Shown: positions 1 through 7,742 of the stretch, one piece after another
Layout: each line of letters opens with the position of its first letter
How positions within the stretch are numbered: position 1 is the first letter of the stretch
DNA from: Dendronalium phyllosphericum CENA369
GTDB taxonomy: Bacteria > Cyanobacteriota > Cyanobacteriia > Cyanobacteriales > Nostocaceae
Length of the DNA stretch: 43,354 nt
Assembly (NCBI RefSeq): GCF_016056275.1
Contig: NZ_JAECZA010000028.1
Coordinates: forward strand, 1 to 43,354
Direction of reading: 5' to 3'
Made by a program: the position numbers and the translations under genes
The notes under the pieces: model-generated
The model's input: only the letters and a program-made list of their open reading frames with translations
The model's database searches: none
Told to the model about the DNA's origin: nothing

Positions 1-97
1 GGACTGGGGACTGGGGATTGGGGATTGCGGATTGGGGATTAATTATTTTCCTCATCTTCTCCTGCTTCCCCTACTCCCTACTCCCTACTCCCTACTT
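1..97. repeat. heptamer tandem repeats (GGGGATT and CTACTCC types)
   Basis: Bases 1-40 are a run of degenerate heptamers (GGACTGG/GGATTGG). Bases about 70-97 are a second run built on CTACTCC. They lie immediately beyond the stop codon of the amidohydrolase gene. Such short tandemly repeated sequences are typical of intergenic DNA in heterocystous cyanobacteria. No gene is seen here. Confidence 0.8.
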
Positions 98-99
98 AC

Positions 100-1491
100 C
101 TAAACAGTTAGCGCCGCTAATAAATCGCTAGGTAGAGATTGGCGCAGGCGATCGCCATATAATGCTAGAGCATTACCACCTAACAACAGCTCTAAATGCT
201 CTTGGTCATACTCAGCAACTGTTGCGGCATCTCGAACGCAGTTATGGAGTACGCCATCCCAGTGACCGTAATCGCCAGAGAAGCAAGCCAAACGCTTACC
301 GACTTCGCCCATTGCCACGTGAAGATAAGCAGGGCCGGGGTCATCTGATTCAAAGGAGGTAAATATTTGACCGCGTTCAAAATACTCCAAAGGATCTCGG
401 TGACGCAGGTCGTAGTGTTCGTACAAACTAGCATCTTCGATTTTTGTGGGGTCGTGTTGGACATTCCACAATAAATCGAAGAGGTTTTTAGCTTGGCTAA
501 TCAAGTTGATATTATTGTGGCTACCTCTTTCTTGAATCATCAGCTTGGTGAATTCCATCAAGGAAGGACGATAGGGATTTTTGGGGTCAAAGTCACGGAT
601 GCGTTTTTCCCAATGTTCGTGAAAAGCATGGGCTAAATCTGGAACCCAACCGCAACCGCCTTCTAAAAAGCCTACCCGCAGTGTCGGAAAGCGCTCGAAG
701 GCTCCATCAAAGACCATACGTGCTAAAGCTAGTTGTTGCTGGTTGCGCTGCACGAAAATGTGTGTTAATACAAAAGTTTCCGTGTGGTCGGAAATGCCAC
801 CCACCATGTAAGAACCAGGGCCGCCGTGAACGCCAAGTGAGATGTTTAAGTCTACCGCCGCTTGCAATATTGGGTGAAAGTCAGGATGGCTAATTGTTTT
901 ACAGGTGCGAATTTCTGGGAAAGCTTCTGGTGCTTTGGGATGGGGAATTGGCAAGTTGGGAGCAACGGCTACGCCAATCATCCCTAGTTCGTTTATACAA
1001 CGGTGCATCTCAGCAACCGCAGCGTCAACATCCTGTAACGGTAATACACCAATGGGTTTGAGACGATTATTGTACCCCTTACAGTCGTCAGCAATGTAGC
1101 TGTTATAAGCGCGACAAAGAGCGATCGCTAAATCTTTATCTAGTAAGCTGGAAAAGACCAAATTTAATGTGCCATAGATTACCTGGACATCAATGCCTTC
1201 AGCATCCATGTGTTCTATTCGCACTTTATTGAACATTGCTCCCAAGGTTGTATCTGGATGCAAGTTACGAAAGCCGCCTTTCCCCATGCCTTGCGGTTGA
1301 GGAAACATCCGCATAAAGTCATTTTTACCCGTCGCCGGATTAAAATCGATGATGCGCGCCCGTTGATCTCCTAGGCTATCAATTACTAGACCGATGCGAT
1401 CGCGGTATTCTGGTTCTAGATAATCCCGCATTACCAAGGGATTTTCTAACTTATGGGCATCAGCATCAATAACTAGTATGCCTTGATACAT
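100..1491 (-). CDS. amidohydrolase family 2 metal-dependent hydrolase
   Basis: Predicted TIM-barrel amidohydrolase of 463 residues, in the family that includes aminocarboxymuconate-semialdehyde decarboxylase and related hydrolases or decarboxylases. The N-terminal metal motif reads DADAH (residues 9-13), a variant of the usual DxHxH. Further family signatures are HGGPG near the middle, FLEGGCGW, and FSGDYGHWDG near the C-terminus, which carries the expected catalytic aspartate. The ATG at 1489-1491 is preceded by GAGGAG at good spacing and is preferred over an in-frame TTG five codons upstream. The substrate cannot be told from the sequence. It faces leftwards like the two genes upstream of it but is separated from them by about 300 bp of repeats, so it is probably its own unit. 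Confidence 0.85.
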   Translation of the reverse strand: MYQGILVIDADAHKLENPLVMRDYLEPEYRDRIGLVIDSLGDQRARIIDFNPATGKNDFMRMFPQPQGMGKGGFRNLHPDTTLGAMFNKVRIEHMDAEGIDVQVIYGTLNLVFSSLLDKDLAIALCRAYNSYIADDCKGYNNRLKPIGVLPLQDVDAAVAEMHRCINELGMIGVAVAPNLPIPHPKAPEAFPEIRTCKTISHPDFHPILQAAVDLNISLGVHGGPGSYMVGGISDHTETFVLTHIFVQRNQQQLALARMVFDGAFERFPTLRVGFLEGGCGWVPDLAHAFHEHWEKRIRDFDPKNPYRPSLMEFTKLMIQERGSHNNINLISQAKNLFDLLWNVQHDPTKIEDASLYEHYDLRHRDPLEYFERGQIFTSFESDDPGPAYLHVAMGEVGKRLACFSGDYGHWDGVLHNCVRDAATVAEYDQEHLELLLGGNALALYGDRLRQSLPSDLLAALTV

Positions 1492-1538
1492 AATTCTGCT
1501 CCTCAAAATTTTTTTAGTATTCAGGTATCAGTTTTAAA

Positions 1539-1569
1539 AGTGCTGAGTGCTGAGTGCTGAGTGCTGAGT
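1539..1569. repeat. AGTGCTG heptamer tandem repeat
   Basis: Four perfect copies of AGTGCTG plus AGT, upstream of the amidohydrolase. The reverse-complement form recurs at 31561-31591 and a degenerate copy lies at 19080-19108, so this is a dispersed heptamer of this genome. Confidence 0.9.
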
Positions 1570-1580
1570 AAAAGTTTATG

Positions 1581-1712
1581 AGTTACGCCTAATGTGAATT
1601 AAAAAAGCCTGCTGTTTCATAAGGGTTTCAAGACTTATTAAAAATCTTGGTTTTGGAACCATCGACGAAATTACAAGGATTTCATCACTCAATTCACATT
1701 ACACGTGAGTTA
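1581..1712 (+). repeat. dispersed 130-bp repeat, copy 1 (MITE-like)
   Basis: This stretch matches, in inverted orientation, 39622-39752. The shared core includes AAATCTTGGTTTTGGAAC and ACGAAATTACAAGGATT. The ends carry short inverted repeats (GTGAATT near the left, AATTCAC near the right), as expected of a small non-autonomous element. It has no open reading frame and fills most of the gap between the amidohydrolase and the Mpo1-like gene. Confidence 0.85.
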
Positions 1713-1789
1713 GTAAAGTAAACTTCATTCCTCTTGGGTACACAGTTCATGACGGCTACTTAGCAATTTGTTTGCAGATAACTGATTCC

Positions 1790-2104
1790 TTAAGCTGTTT
1801 TTTGCTTGAAGTATTCCCAGACTTGGCGCAAACCAAACCAGTTCTCAAAAGACCACGACATTGAAGCTAAGATGGTGATTCCTGGATATTTGACAAAGGC
1901 GGGTTCATTTTTCTCGAAGACTGCATGTCCGCCTAGGGCAAAAACTTGGGTCAACACCAAACAAACTAGTGTAAGTCGCCAATCGTAGAACAAAAAAACA
2001 GCAGCCGCGATCGCCAGCACATTAGTTAAATGATGCAAAATCTGATTAATTGGATGTTGATGACTGGTAACAAAATGGGCTTTTGCCTCTTGAAAGTAAT
2101 TCAA
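1790..2104 (-). CDS. Mpo1-like / DUF962 membrane protein
   Basis: Small membrane protein of 104 residues matching the DUF962 (yeast YGL010w/Mpo1) family. Visible signatures are HPINQILHHLTN near residue 17 and GHAVFEKNEPA near residue 58, whose histidines are the conserved iron-ligand candidates, with hydrophobic helices at roughly residues 28-56 and 73-88. Yeast Mpo1 is an iron-dependent dioxygenase that shortens 2-hydroxy fatty acids by one carbon. Bacterial members are mostly uncharacterised. The start used is a TTG with GGAG about 10 nt upstream; no in-frame ATG lies nearby, so the exact N-terminus is uncertain. It lies 118 bp downstream of the fatty-acid hydroxylase gene on the same strand, which suggests a functional pair. 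Confidence 0.8.
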   Translation of the reverse strand: MNYFQEAKAHFVTSHQHPINQILHHLTNVLAIAAAVFLFYDWRLTLVCLVLTQVFALGGHAVFEKNEPAFVKYPGITILASMSWSFENWFGLRQVWEYFKQKTA

Positions 2105-2222
2105 ATTGGTTTTTCTCCAACTGCACTTAATGAGGAAAATAGCAGCGTTTATCAGAACAGGTCGCTAAGTATTTAGAGAAAGTGTTCTGAGAAACACAAG
2201 TTTTTACGTTGTGGCATATAGT

Positions 2223-2726
2223 TTACCACCACCTCAGTTGTAAATAACCGCGTTCGGGTTGTTGAAGTTCTTCTGGTGTCAACCATTCTACAGGCTGGTA
2301 TGTACCGAAGACTCGATCCCACCAGTCTACGGCTAAACCAAAGTTGTGATGCCACATCCCATACTTGTGGTGTACGTAGTGAACGGGCATTTTCATCCAA
2401 AAGCATTTCGTTGGGTTTTCGTGCTGTAGTTGATGGGCATAAGCTGAAAATGCAGCATAAACTAATCCGCCCATAAACCAACCAATTCCCGCTTCCCAAG
2501 AAAGGAAAAACATTAAAGCCATTACTAAACAACTCCCGGCCACATAGTCTCGAAACTCCCACAGCACCCCCTGTCCTTCATTGCGGCGGTGATGGTCGCG
2601 GTGACGTTTGCCGATGCGAGGTGACACGTGCATCAAGCGATGTAGCCAATATTCCACCAAACTTGCAAAGACAAATGCTAAGACAAAACAGGCGATTCCT
2701 ATAGAAAGCTTCGCTAAAAGAAGCAC
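2223..2726 (-). CDS. fatty acid hydroxylase / sterol desaturase superfamily protein
   Basis: Integral membrane di-iron oxygenase of 167 residues. The histidine clusters of the superfamily are present: H29-x3-H33, H42-x2-H45-H46, H98/H102, then H116-x2-H119-H120 and H126-H127, followed by WDRVFGTY, typical of fatty-acid hydroxylases. Hydrophobic segments lie at residues 4-25 and about 62-95. The start is GTG, set by GGAGGA six bases upstream. The protein is short for the family but all histidine boxes are intact. It probably hydroxylates an acyl chain or another lipid; the substrate is unknown. The Mpo1-like gene follows on the same strand, and that family acts on 2-hydroxy fatty acids in yeast. 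Confidence 0.85.
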   Translation of the reverse strand: MLLLAKLSIGIACFVLAFVFASLVEYWLHRLMHVSPRIGKRHRDHHRRNEGQGVLWEFRDYVAGSCLVMALMFFLSWEAGIGWFMGGLVYAAFSAYAHQLQHENPTKCFWMKMPVHYVHHKYGMWHHNFGLAVDWWDRVFGTYQPVEWLTPEELQQPERGYLQLRWW

Positions 2727-2830
2727 GAATCTTCCTCCGTAGAGTTTTTCCCATTTAATCTATCACTATTTACAACTGTTGCTACAACCTGTTCTTAATT
2801 AATGTAAATTCACTACATAGGTATAGCAAA

Positions 2831-2881
2831 GTAGAGACGCGATTTATTGCGTCTAAAGTAGAGATGCGATTAATCGCGTCT
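2831..2881. repeat. two copies of the GTAGAGACGCGATT palindromic repeat
   Basis: Two 24-bp copies (2831-2854 and 2858-2881) of a palindromic motif. A perfect version, AGACGCGATTAATCGCGTCT, occurs at 9028-9047. It lies in the 466-bp gap between the hydroxylase start and the GH3 gene; the rest of that gap is the 3026-3163 repeat plus AT-rich sequence. Confidence 0.85.
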
Positions 2882-3025
2882 GTACAAGAGTTAGTTATCA
2901 GTAGTTTTATTTACTTTTGTCTTCTGCCTTATGTCATATTTTTATCGAAACAATCGGGTCTAAAACCTCGCCTTGTAAGGCGAAAAGTTTTTGGAACGGG
3001 GTATAAAATCCTCGTTCCAAAAAAG

Positions 3026-3163
3026 GCCTCCTGCCTCCTGCCTTCTAACTTGAAAAAGGGTGTGGGGTATAGGGGAAGAAACCTTTTTCATGCATGGCGG
3101 TGAAACTTGTTTCATAGGGACTGCCTCCTGCCTCCTGCCTCCTGCCTCCTGCCTCCTGCCTTC
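3026..3163 (+). repeat. dispersed repeat rich in CTGCCTC heptamers, copy 1
   Basis: Heptamer runs (CCTCCTG/CTGCCTC) flank a core that begins AACTTGAAAAAGGGTGTGGG and contains CCTTTTTCATG, ATGGCG and a TTTCAT motif followed by GGGACTGCC. The same order occurs in direct orientation at 29024-29147. The core can fold (GAAAAAGGG with CCTTTTTC). It ends 29 bp before the GH3 start codon. Confidence 0.85.
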
Positions 3164-3192
3164 GTTATAAGCTTTGATTTTGCAAAACCTCA

Positions 3193-4878
3193 ATGACAAA
3201 TTTCTTAGTTTCACTGTTGACCGCTGTTGCTAGACAAATTAAGGACAATTTCGTTCGTCAAACCCGTCACACTGATGCGGTGCAGGAGCAATTTTTACGC
3301 AAACTTTTACGGACTCATCAAAATACTGAATTTGGCCGCGAATATGGATTGAGCGGAATTAAAACTATCGAGCAATTTCAAAGGCAGATGCCGATTTTAC
3401 CTTATAGCAGCTATGAAACTTATACCGATCGCATTGCTCAGGGAGAAACAAACATTCTCACGGCCGATCCGGTTGTCTATCTAGGCGTAACTAGTGGCTC
3501 GACAGGCAAAAAGAAAATGATTCCGACTACGAGGCGATCGCAAAATATTGTCCGAACGGCTACTCTCACTAGTATGGGTTTTTTAAGTGAGGCACTTGCT
3601 CGGCAAAAACTCCAGTTTGGTCAACTGCTGGTTACTAACTCGGTGGAACTGGGAGGACGCACGAGCGGCGGTATAAGTTACGGCCCTGCTAGTACTGGCG
3701 TGCTTCGCATGGATAAGCGACTTTATAAGCAATTTTTTGCCAATCCTTACGAAACTCTCCAGCCTGGGGATAGCCTCACCCGTCATTATGTTTGTTTGCT
3801 GTTTGCCTTGCGCGAGGTGTCGATGCGAGGAATGATAGCGAATTTCCCTATGCTACTGTTGCGAACGAGCAATTATTTAGAGCGCTATAGTTCAGATTTG
3901 ATTCAAGATATAGAACAAGGGACAATTGCACCTTGGTTAGAACTCAAACCAGAAATTCGCGCTTCTTTGGAACAGCAATGGTCAGCATCTCCAAAGCGAG
4001 CTGCTCAATTACAAGCAATCTTAAATTCCCAAGGGCAACTGACTCCGAAACTTGTTTGGCCAAATCTTTCCTTTATCGCAGCTGCACGGGGAGGAACTTC
4101 GGATTTTTATTTCGAGCGATTTCCCAGCTATTTTGGCGATACTCCGATATTTGGGGCAGCTTATTCATCGGCAGAAGGCATGTTTAGCATTTACCCTGAT
4201 GTCAACCAAGATGGCAGTGTCTTGGCAATTGAAAGTGGTTTTTTTGAGTTTATTCCCCAAGACCAATGGGAGGCAGAACATCCGAAAACTCTGCTAGCCA
4301 CTGAAGTTCAGCCGGGAAAACTTTACCGCATCTTGATGACTAACTACAATGGCTTCTACCGTTACGATATTGGCGATGTCGTTGAGGTTGTGGGTTTTTA
4401 CGAACAAGCTCCCTTGATAGTATTTCGCTACCGTCGCGGCGGACTGCTGTCTTCCACTTCTGAGAAAACAACTGAATTTCACGCTACACAAGTGATGCAA
4501 GCCCTGCAACAAGAATTTGGTTTACCTTTGGAGGATTTTTGTATCACTTTGTCTGAGAATGATTTCCCCGCTCACTATTTAGTAAACATTGAACTCGCCC
4601 CCGATCGCACACTCAGCAATCCCCAAGCTTTTTTATCTAGCTTTGATGATAAACTCAAGCAGATAAATTTATACTACGGTTCCAAGCGCCCAGATCAAGT
4701 ACCTGCTCCGCGACTGCGAATTTTAGAGCCAGGAAGCTTTGCAATTGTCCGCCAACGGCAGTTACAAAGGGGAGTGCCTGATTCTCAACTAAAATTTCCC
4801 CACATCAGCGAAGACCGAAATTTTCTTGCAGGACTCAAGGTCGAACAAGAAGTTAGGCTTCCGGAGGAGTTGGTTTAA
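3193..4878 (+). CDS. GH3 family acyl-adenylate/amido synthetase-like enzyme
   Basis: Protein of 561 residues in the GH3 (auxin-responsive GH3) branch of the ANL adenylating enzymes. GH3 enzymes activate a carboxylic acid with ATP and usually transfer it to an amine such as an amino acid. Seen in the sequence: the ATP-binding motif TSGSTGKKK (residues 100-108), YSSAEG around residue 324, and YRYDIGDVVEV around residue 388, in the order expected, with full family length. Plant GH3 proteins conjugate auxin or jasmonate; bacterial homologues are mostly of unknown substrate. The 3' end overlaps the convergent MFS gene by 26 bp. The nearby Rieske oxygenase and alpha-oxoamine synthase suggest a role in making or tailoring a small molecule. 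Confidence 0.85.
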   Translation: MTNFLVSLLTAVARQIKDNFVRQTRHTDAVQEQFLRKLLRTHQNTEFGREYGLSGIKTIEQFQRQMPILPYSSYETYTDRIAQGETNILTADPVVYLGVTSGSTGKKKMIPTTRRSQNIVRTATLTSMGFLSEALARQKLQFGQLLVTNSVELGGRTSGGISYGPASTGVLRMDKRLYKQFFANPYETLQPGDSLTRHYVCLLFALREVSMRGMIANFPMLLLRTSNYLERYSSDLIQDIEQGTIAPWLELKPEIRASLEQQWSASPKRAAQLQAILNSQGQLTPKLVWPNLSFIAAARGGTSDFYFERFPSYFGDTPIFGAAYSSAEGMFSIYPDVNQDGSVLAIESGFFEFIPQDQWEAEHPKTLLATEVQPGKLYRILMTNYNGFYRYDIGDVVEVVGFYEQAPLIVFRYRRGGLLSSTSEKTTEFHATQVMQALQQEFGLPLEDFCITLSENDFPAHYLVNIELAPDRTLSNPQAFLSSFDDKLKQINLYYGSKRPDQVPAPRLRILEPGSFAIVRQRQLQRGVPDSQLKFPHISEDRNFLAGLKVEQEVRLPEELV

Positions 4879-6037
4879 CTAATAAAGTAGTTGTAGCAAC
4901 TAGGATTAGTAATAGCCCAGCCACTAAAGATATACTTGCTGCTGTGTAAAATACTGATTCTAGATTGCTATGAGTGAGTACTACCCCAAGTAGTAGGGGA
5001 CAAAAGAACTGTCCTAAAAAGCCTGCGCCTGTTCCCGCAGCTAACACGCTCGATCGCATTTTTGCTGGAGCTACACTTGCCAGAGCGCTGTAGAGGTTAG
5101 GTACGACAATGCCAAATCCGACACCGAAAAGCACCGCTGTCAGCAAAATCAAATCTATTTGACTCAGTAACGGGATTGTTCCCAAAGTTACTGCCATCAA
5201 TCCAAAGCCGATTGCTGTGGAACGCTCCACACCGATGTTTTTCGCCAGCTTACTCGCTCCAAATGCCGATATCCCAGCAGCACCGATTGCCCTTGATGCC
5301 AAAACTATCCCGTTGAGGATGGTGCTAGCGCCAATCTTAACTTTCAGATATAGGGGTGCGTAGATCACTACACAAGACATGGCAATTGATGCCAAACTCA
5401 AGGTAAGTAATAACCACAGTACATAAGGATGCCCTAAAACTTGACGCAAATTTTGGGATGATTCCACCGCTTTTGCTTGCGGATGTAGCGACCGATTTTT
5501 GCGGAAAATTGAGGCTGTGAGCAAGGCTAGGGGTAAGGCCAATCCATATAGATAAAAGGTAAATTGCCAGTGAGTTGCACCTACCCAACCACCGAGAAGC
5601 GGAAAGAGAATGCCGGCAATCGTTAGGGCACTAGTTGCTTGACCTAAAGCTTGCGATCGCGCGTCACCTTCATACATACTTGCCAGTAAGCCTAAACTAG
5701 CTGCCGCAATCCCACCACTAGCAGCGCCCAGTAACGCCCGCGTTGCTAATAAAGGCCAAAAACTTTCCATGAAAGCTCCCGCCGTACCTACTAATGCGTA
5801 GAGCAGTAACGATGGAATCAGGACGCGTAACCTACCAACCCGATCTGCCAAAATGCCTAACAGGGGGCTGAATAAAGCTATAGTTAAGCAATGCATATTC
5901 ACCAAGATACCTGCTAAACCAGGATGGATGTGAAGATGTTGCACTATTTCTGGCAAAATCGGAGCAACAACGCCCCCTACCATTGTGGTCAGAGAGCCTA
6001 CCAAAAGCAGCACTAACAGTTTGAGATCGCGTATCAT
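4853..6037 (-). CDS. MFS transporter
   Basis: Major facilitator superfamily transporter of about 394 residues with the twelve hydrophobic segments expected of the family. The loop between helices 2 and 3 shows the MFS signature GILADRVGRLRV, and a helix 5 region reads GQATSALTIAGILFPLLGG, as in drug/H+ antiporters of the Bcr/CflA and DHA type. I start at the ATG at 6035-6037, which has AGGTG upstream, rather than the TTG nine codons earlier. The last 26 bp overlap the end of the GH3 gene on the other strand. It may export the product of the surrounding genes; that is inference from position only. Confidence 0.85.
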   Translation of the reverse strand: MIRDLKLLVLLLVGSLTTMVGGVVAPILPEIVQHLHIHPGLAGILVNMHCLTIALFSPLLGILADRVGRLRVLIPSLLLYALVGTAGAFMESFWPLLATRALLGAASGGIAAASLGLLASMYEGDARSQALGQATSALTIAGILFPLLGGWVGATHWQFTFYLYGLALPLALLTASIFRKNRSLHPQAKAVESSQNLRQVLGHPYVLWLLLTLSLASIAMSCVVIYAPLYLKVKIGASTILNGIVLASRAIGAAGISAFGASKLAKNIGVERSTAIGFGLMAVTLGTIPLLSQIDLILLTAVLFGVGFGIVVPNLYSALASVAPAKMRSSVLAAGTGAGFLGQFFCPLLLGVVLTHSNLESVFYTAASISLVAGLLLILVATTTLLVKPTPPEA

Positions 6038-6136
6038 CAATGAGACACCTGAAAAACTCGGCAACTAAAACTTAGGTAGACAAGTTAGGGACTTGCAAGT
6101 AAAAAAGTATTCCATTGTTATTGTTAACGGTTGACG

Positions 6137-6155
6137 GTTGACTGTTCCAGTCAAC
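6137..6155. repeat. small perfect hairpin (GTTGACTG / CAGTCAAC)
   Basis: A perfect 8-bp stem with a TTC loop sits about 100 bp upstream of the MFS start, within GTTGACGG-type repeats. The rest of the 328-bp gap between the MFS and Rieske genes (6038-6365) is AT-rich. It holds only one short reading frame without recognisable features, which I do not call a gene. Confidence 0.6.
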
Positions 6156-6365
6156 AACCTTAAGCGAAATAATTTATTTTTTGGAGTTCCCTGACATTAA
6201 GTCCGAACGCAAAGAGATTTTAAGAATAAGTGATTATTCGGATTTAATATCACCATTAATGAAAAAAATGGTGCTGCCTGCATTTATGCCCACAAAATTA
6301 ATTGACTTAAGAAATACTATAAGTTTAAGTATTATAACAGAGACAGGCAATAGAAGTTCGAGCAA

Positions 6366-7439
6366 ATGGAACTAGCCACGACCCTTAAAAGCCAGAGAGT
6401 TCAGAACCGTGTCCGTGAGGTAGGTATTAACCCGAATTACTGGTATGCGGTTGGTTGGGCAAGCCAACTCCAGGTGGGTGAGATTGTATCGGTAATGATT
6501 TGGCAGCAGGCGATCGCAGTTTACCGCGATGCCGACGGTCAACTTCATGCATTGGAAGATGCTTGCCCGCACAAGGGTGTAGCGCTGCATAAGGGCAAAG
6601 TACAAGGTTGTAATCTGGCTTGTCCTTATCATGGTTGGGAATTTAATGGCAGTGGAGATTGCGTCAGCATTCCTTATTTAACTAAAGAACAGAAACTGCC
6701 CCGCGCCCAAGCTCGCAGCTATCCAATTCAAGAAAAATACAATATCATTTGGATTTTTCCTGGAGATCCTAGCCTAGCGATCGCCTCACAGCCACCCCAT
6801 ATCCCAGAATTTGACCAACCTGAATTGTTAATGGTTCCGATTAGTGCCCACTTTCAGGCGCATTTTTCGATATGCAATGAAAACGCTATGGACGTGTTTC
6901 ATGGTTTTTTGCACCAAAACTTGCAAGGTTGGTTTAATCCAGTTCTATTGAATTTGAAAGAAACAGAATCAGCGGTTGCGGCTGAATATGCAGTTTCTTA
7001 TAAAGGTCGCATGGCGCAATTTTTAGGTTTGAGCGAGCGCGCCGATGAAGTAACAACTCTACCTGTATGCGTACAATATCGCTACCCTCACTATTACACT
7101 TCTTTAGAGGGAGTTTCCAGTTTATACTTAATGCGGCTACCAGTTAGTCCTACTGAAAGTCGGTCTTTTGCTTTGTTCTTTTTCAGAGTTCGCCTACCCA
7201 TATGGATATTTAAACCCCTGAAACCATTGCTGCAAACCTTGCTTTCACGTTTTATCTTGCCAAAATTTTTAGCCCAAGATGTTGAAATGATCGAGAGCGA
7301 ACAGCAAACCTATCTAGCTAATCCTCAACGTCGTTATGTCGAAATTAATCCGGCAATAATTGCCATCCAGCGATTAATTATCCGGCAGTACGAAGAATTT
7401 ATGCAAAAATCAAGTCAATCACAATCCCATGGAAACTAA
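6366..7439 (+). CDS. Rieske non-heme iron oxygenase, alpha-subunit type
   Basis: Oxygenase of 357 residues. The Rieske 2Fe-2S ligands are C67-P-H69 and C86-x2-H89. The catalytic domain shows N173, D176, H179 and H183 in NENAMDVFHGFLHQ, plus a distal aspartate near residue 306 (QDVEMIESE), giving the 2-His-1-carboxylate iron site. The layout fits the ring-hydroxylating or pheophorbide a oxygenase-like branch, which acts as a single-component terminal oxygenase and draws electrons from ferredoxin. No dedicated reductase or ferredoxin gene is in the window, so host photosynthetic ferredoxin is likely. The substrate is unknown. It is co-oriented with the alpha-oxoamine synthase 303 bp downstream. 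Confidence 0.9.
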   Translation: MELATTLKSQRVQNRVREVGINPNYWYAVGWASQLQVGEIVSVMIWQQAIAVYRDADGQLHALEDACPHKGVALHKGKVQGCNLACPYHGWEFNGSGDCVSIPYLTKEQKLPRAQARSYPIQEKYNIIWIFPGDPSLAIASQPPHIPEFDQPELLMVPISAHFQAHFSICNENAMDVFHGFLHQNLQGWFNPVLLNLKETESAVAAEYAVSYKGRMAQFLGLSERADEVTTLPVCVQYRYPHYYTSLEGVSSLYLMRLPVSPTESRSFALFFFRVRLPIWIFKPLKPLLQTLLSRFILPKFLAQDVEMIESEQQTYLANPQRRYVEINPAIIAIQRLIIRQYEEFMQKSSQSQSHGN

Positions 7440-7742
7440 AACTTAGAAAATACCTCTAACTCTGTCGGCGATCGCTTCCGATCAAACTGAATCTAACTAA
7501 AGAAATCAAATCAAATGAAGCTAACTATATTAGCATCTCCCATAACAAATCCATTGCGTAACCAATATCAGGATGTCATTAAGTGTCCAAGCTTTCCAGC
7601 AAAATGTATTAGTAAACACTATATAGTAATGAATTTTATGTAGCGATCGCAAAAAGCTACATTACAAATATAAAATCCGCAAAAGTATGGTTTTGAGGCA
7701 AAAGCGAGAAGCCGTCTCAGAGAAGGTGACAGGAGTAAACTT

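Noticed and set aside
1620-1660. TTTCAAGAC-type sequences resembling cyanobacterial CRISPR repeats (also near 40600)
   Set aside because: They are single occurrences within or near a dispersed element, without regularly spaced repeats and spacers.
2173-2562. 129-residue minus-strand frame
   Set aside because: It overlaps the fatty-acid hydroxylase in another frame and contains none of its own motifs.
6181-6375. 64-residue frame before the Rieske gene
   Set aside because: Non-ATG start, no ribosome site, overlaps the Rieske start, and no protein-like pattern.
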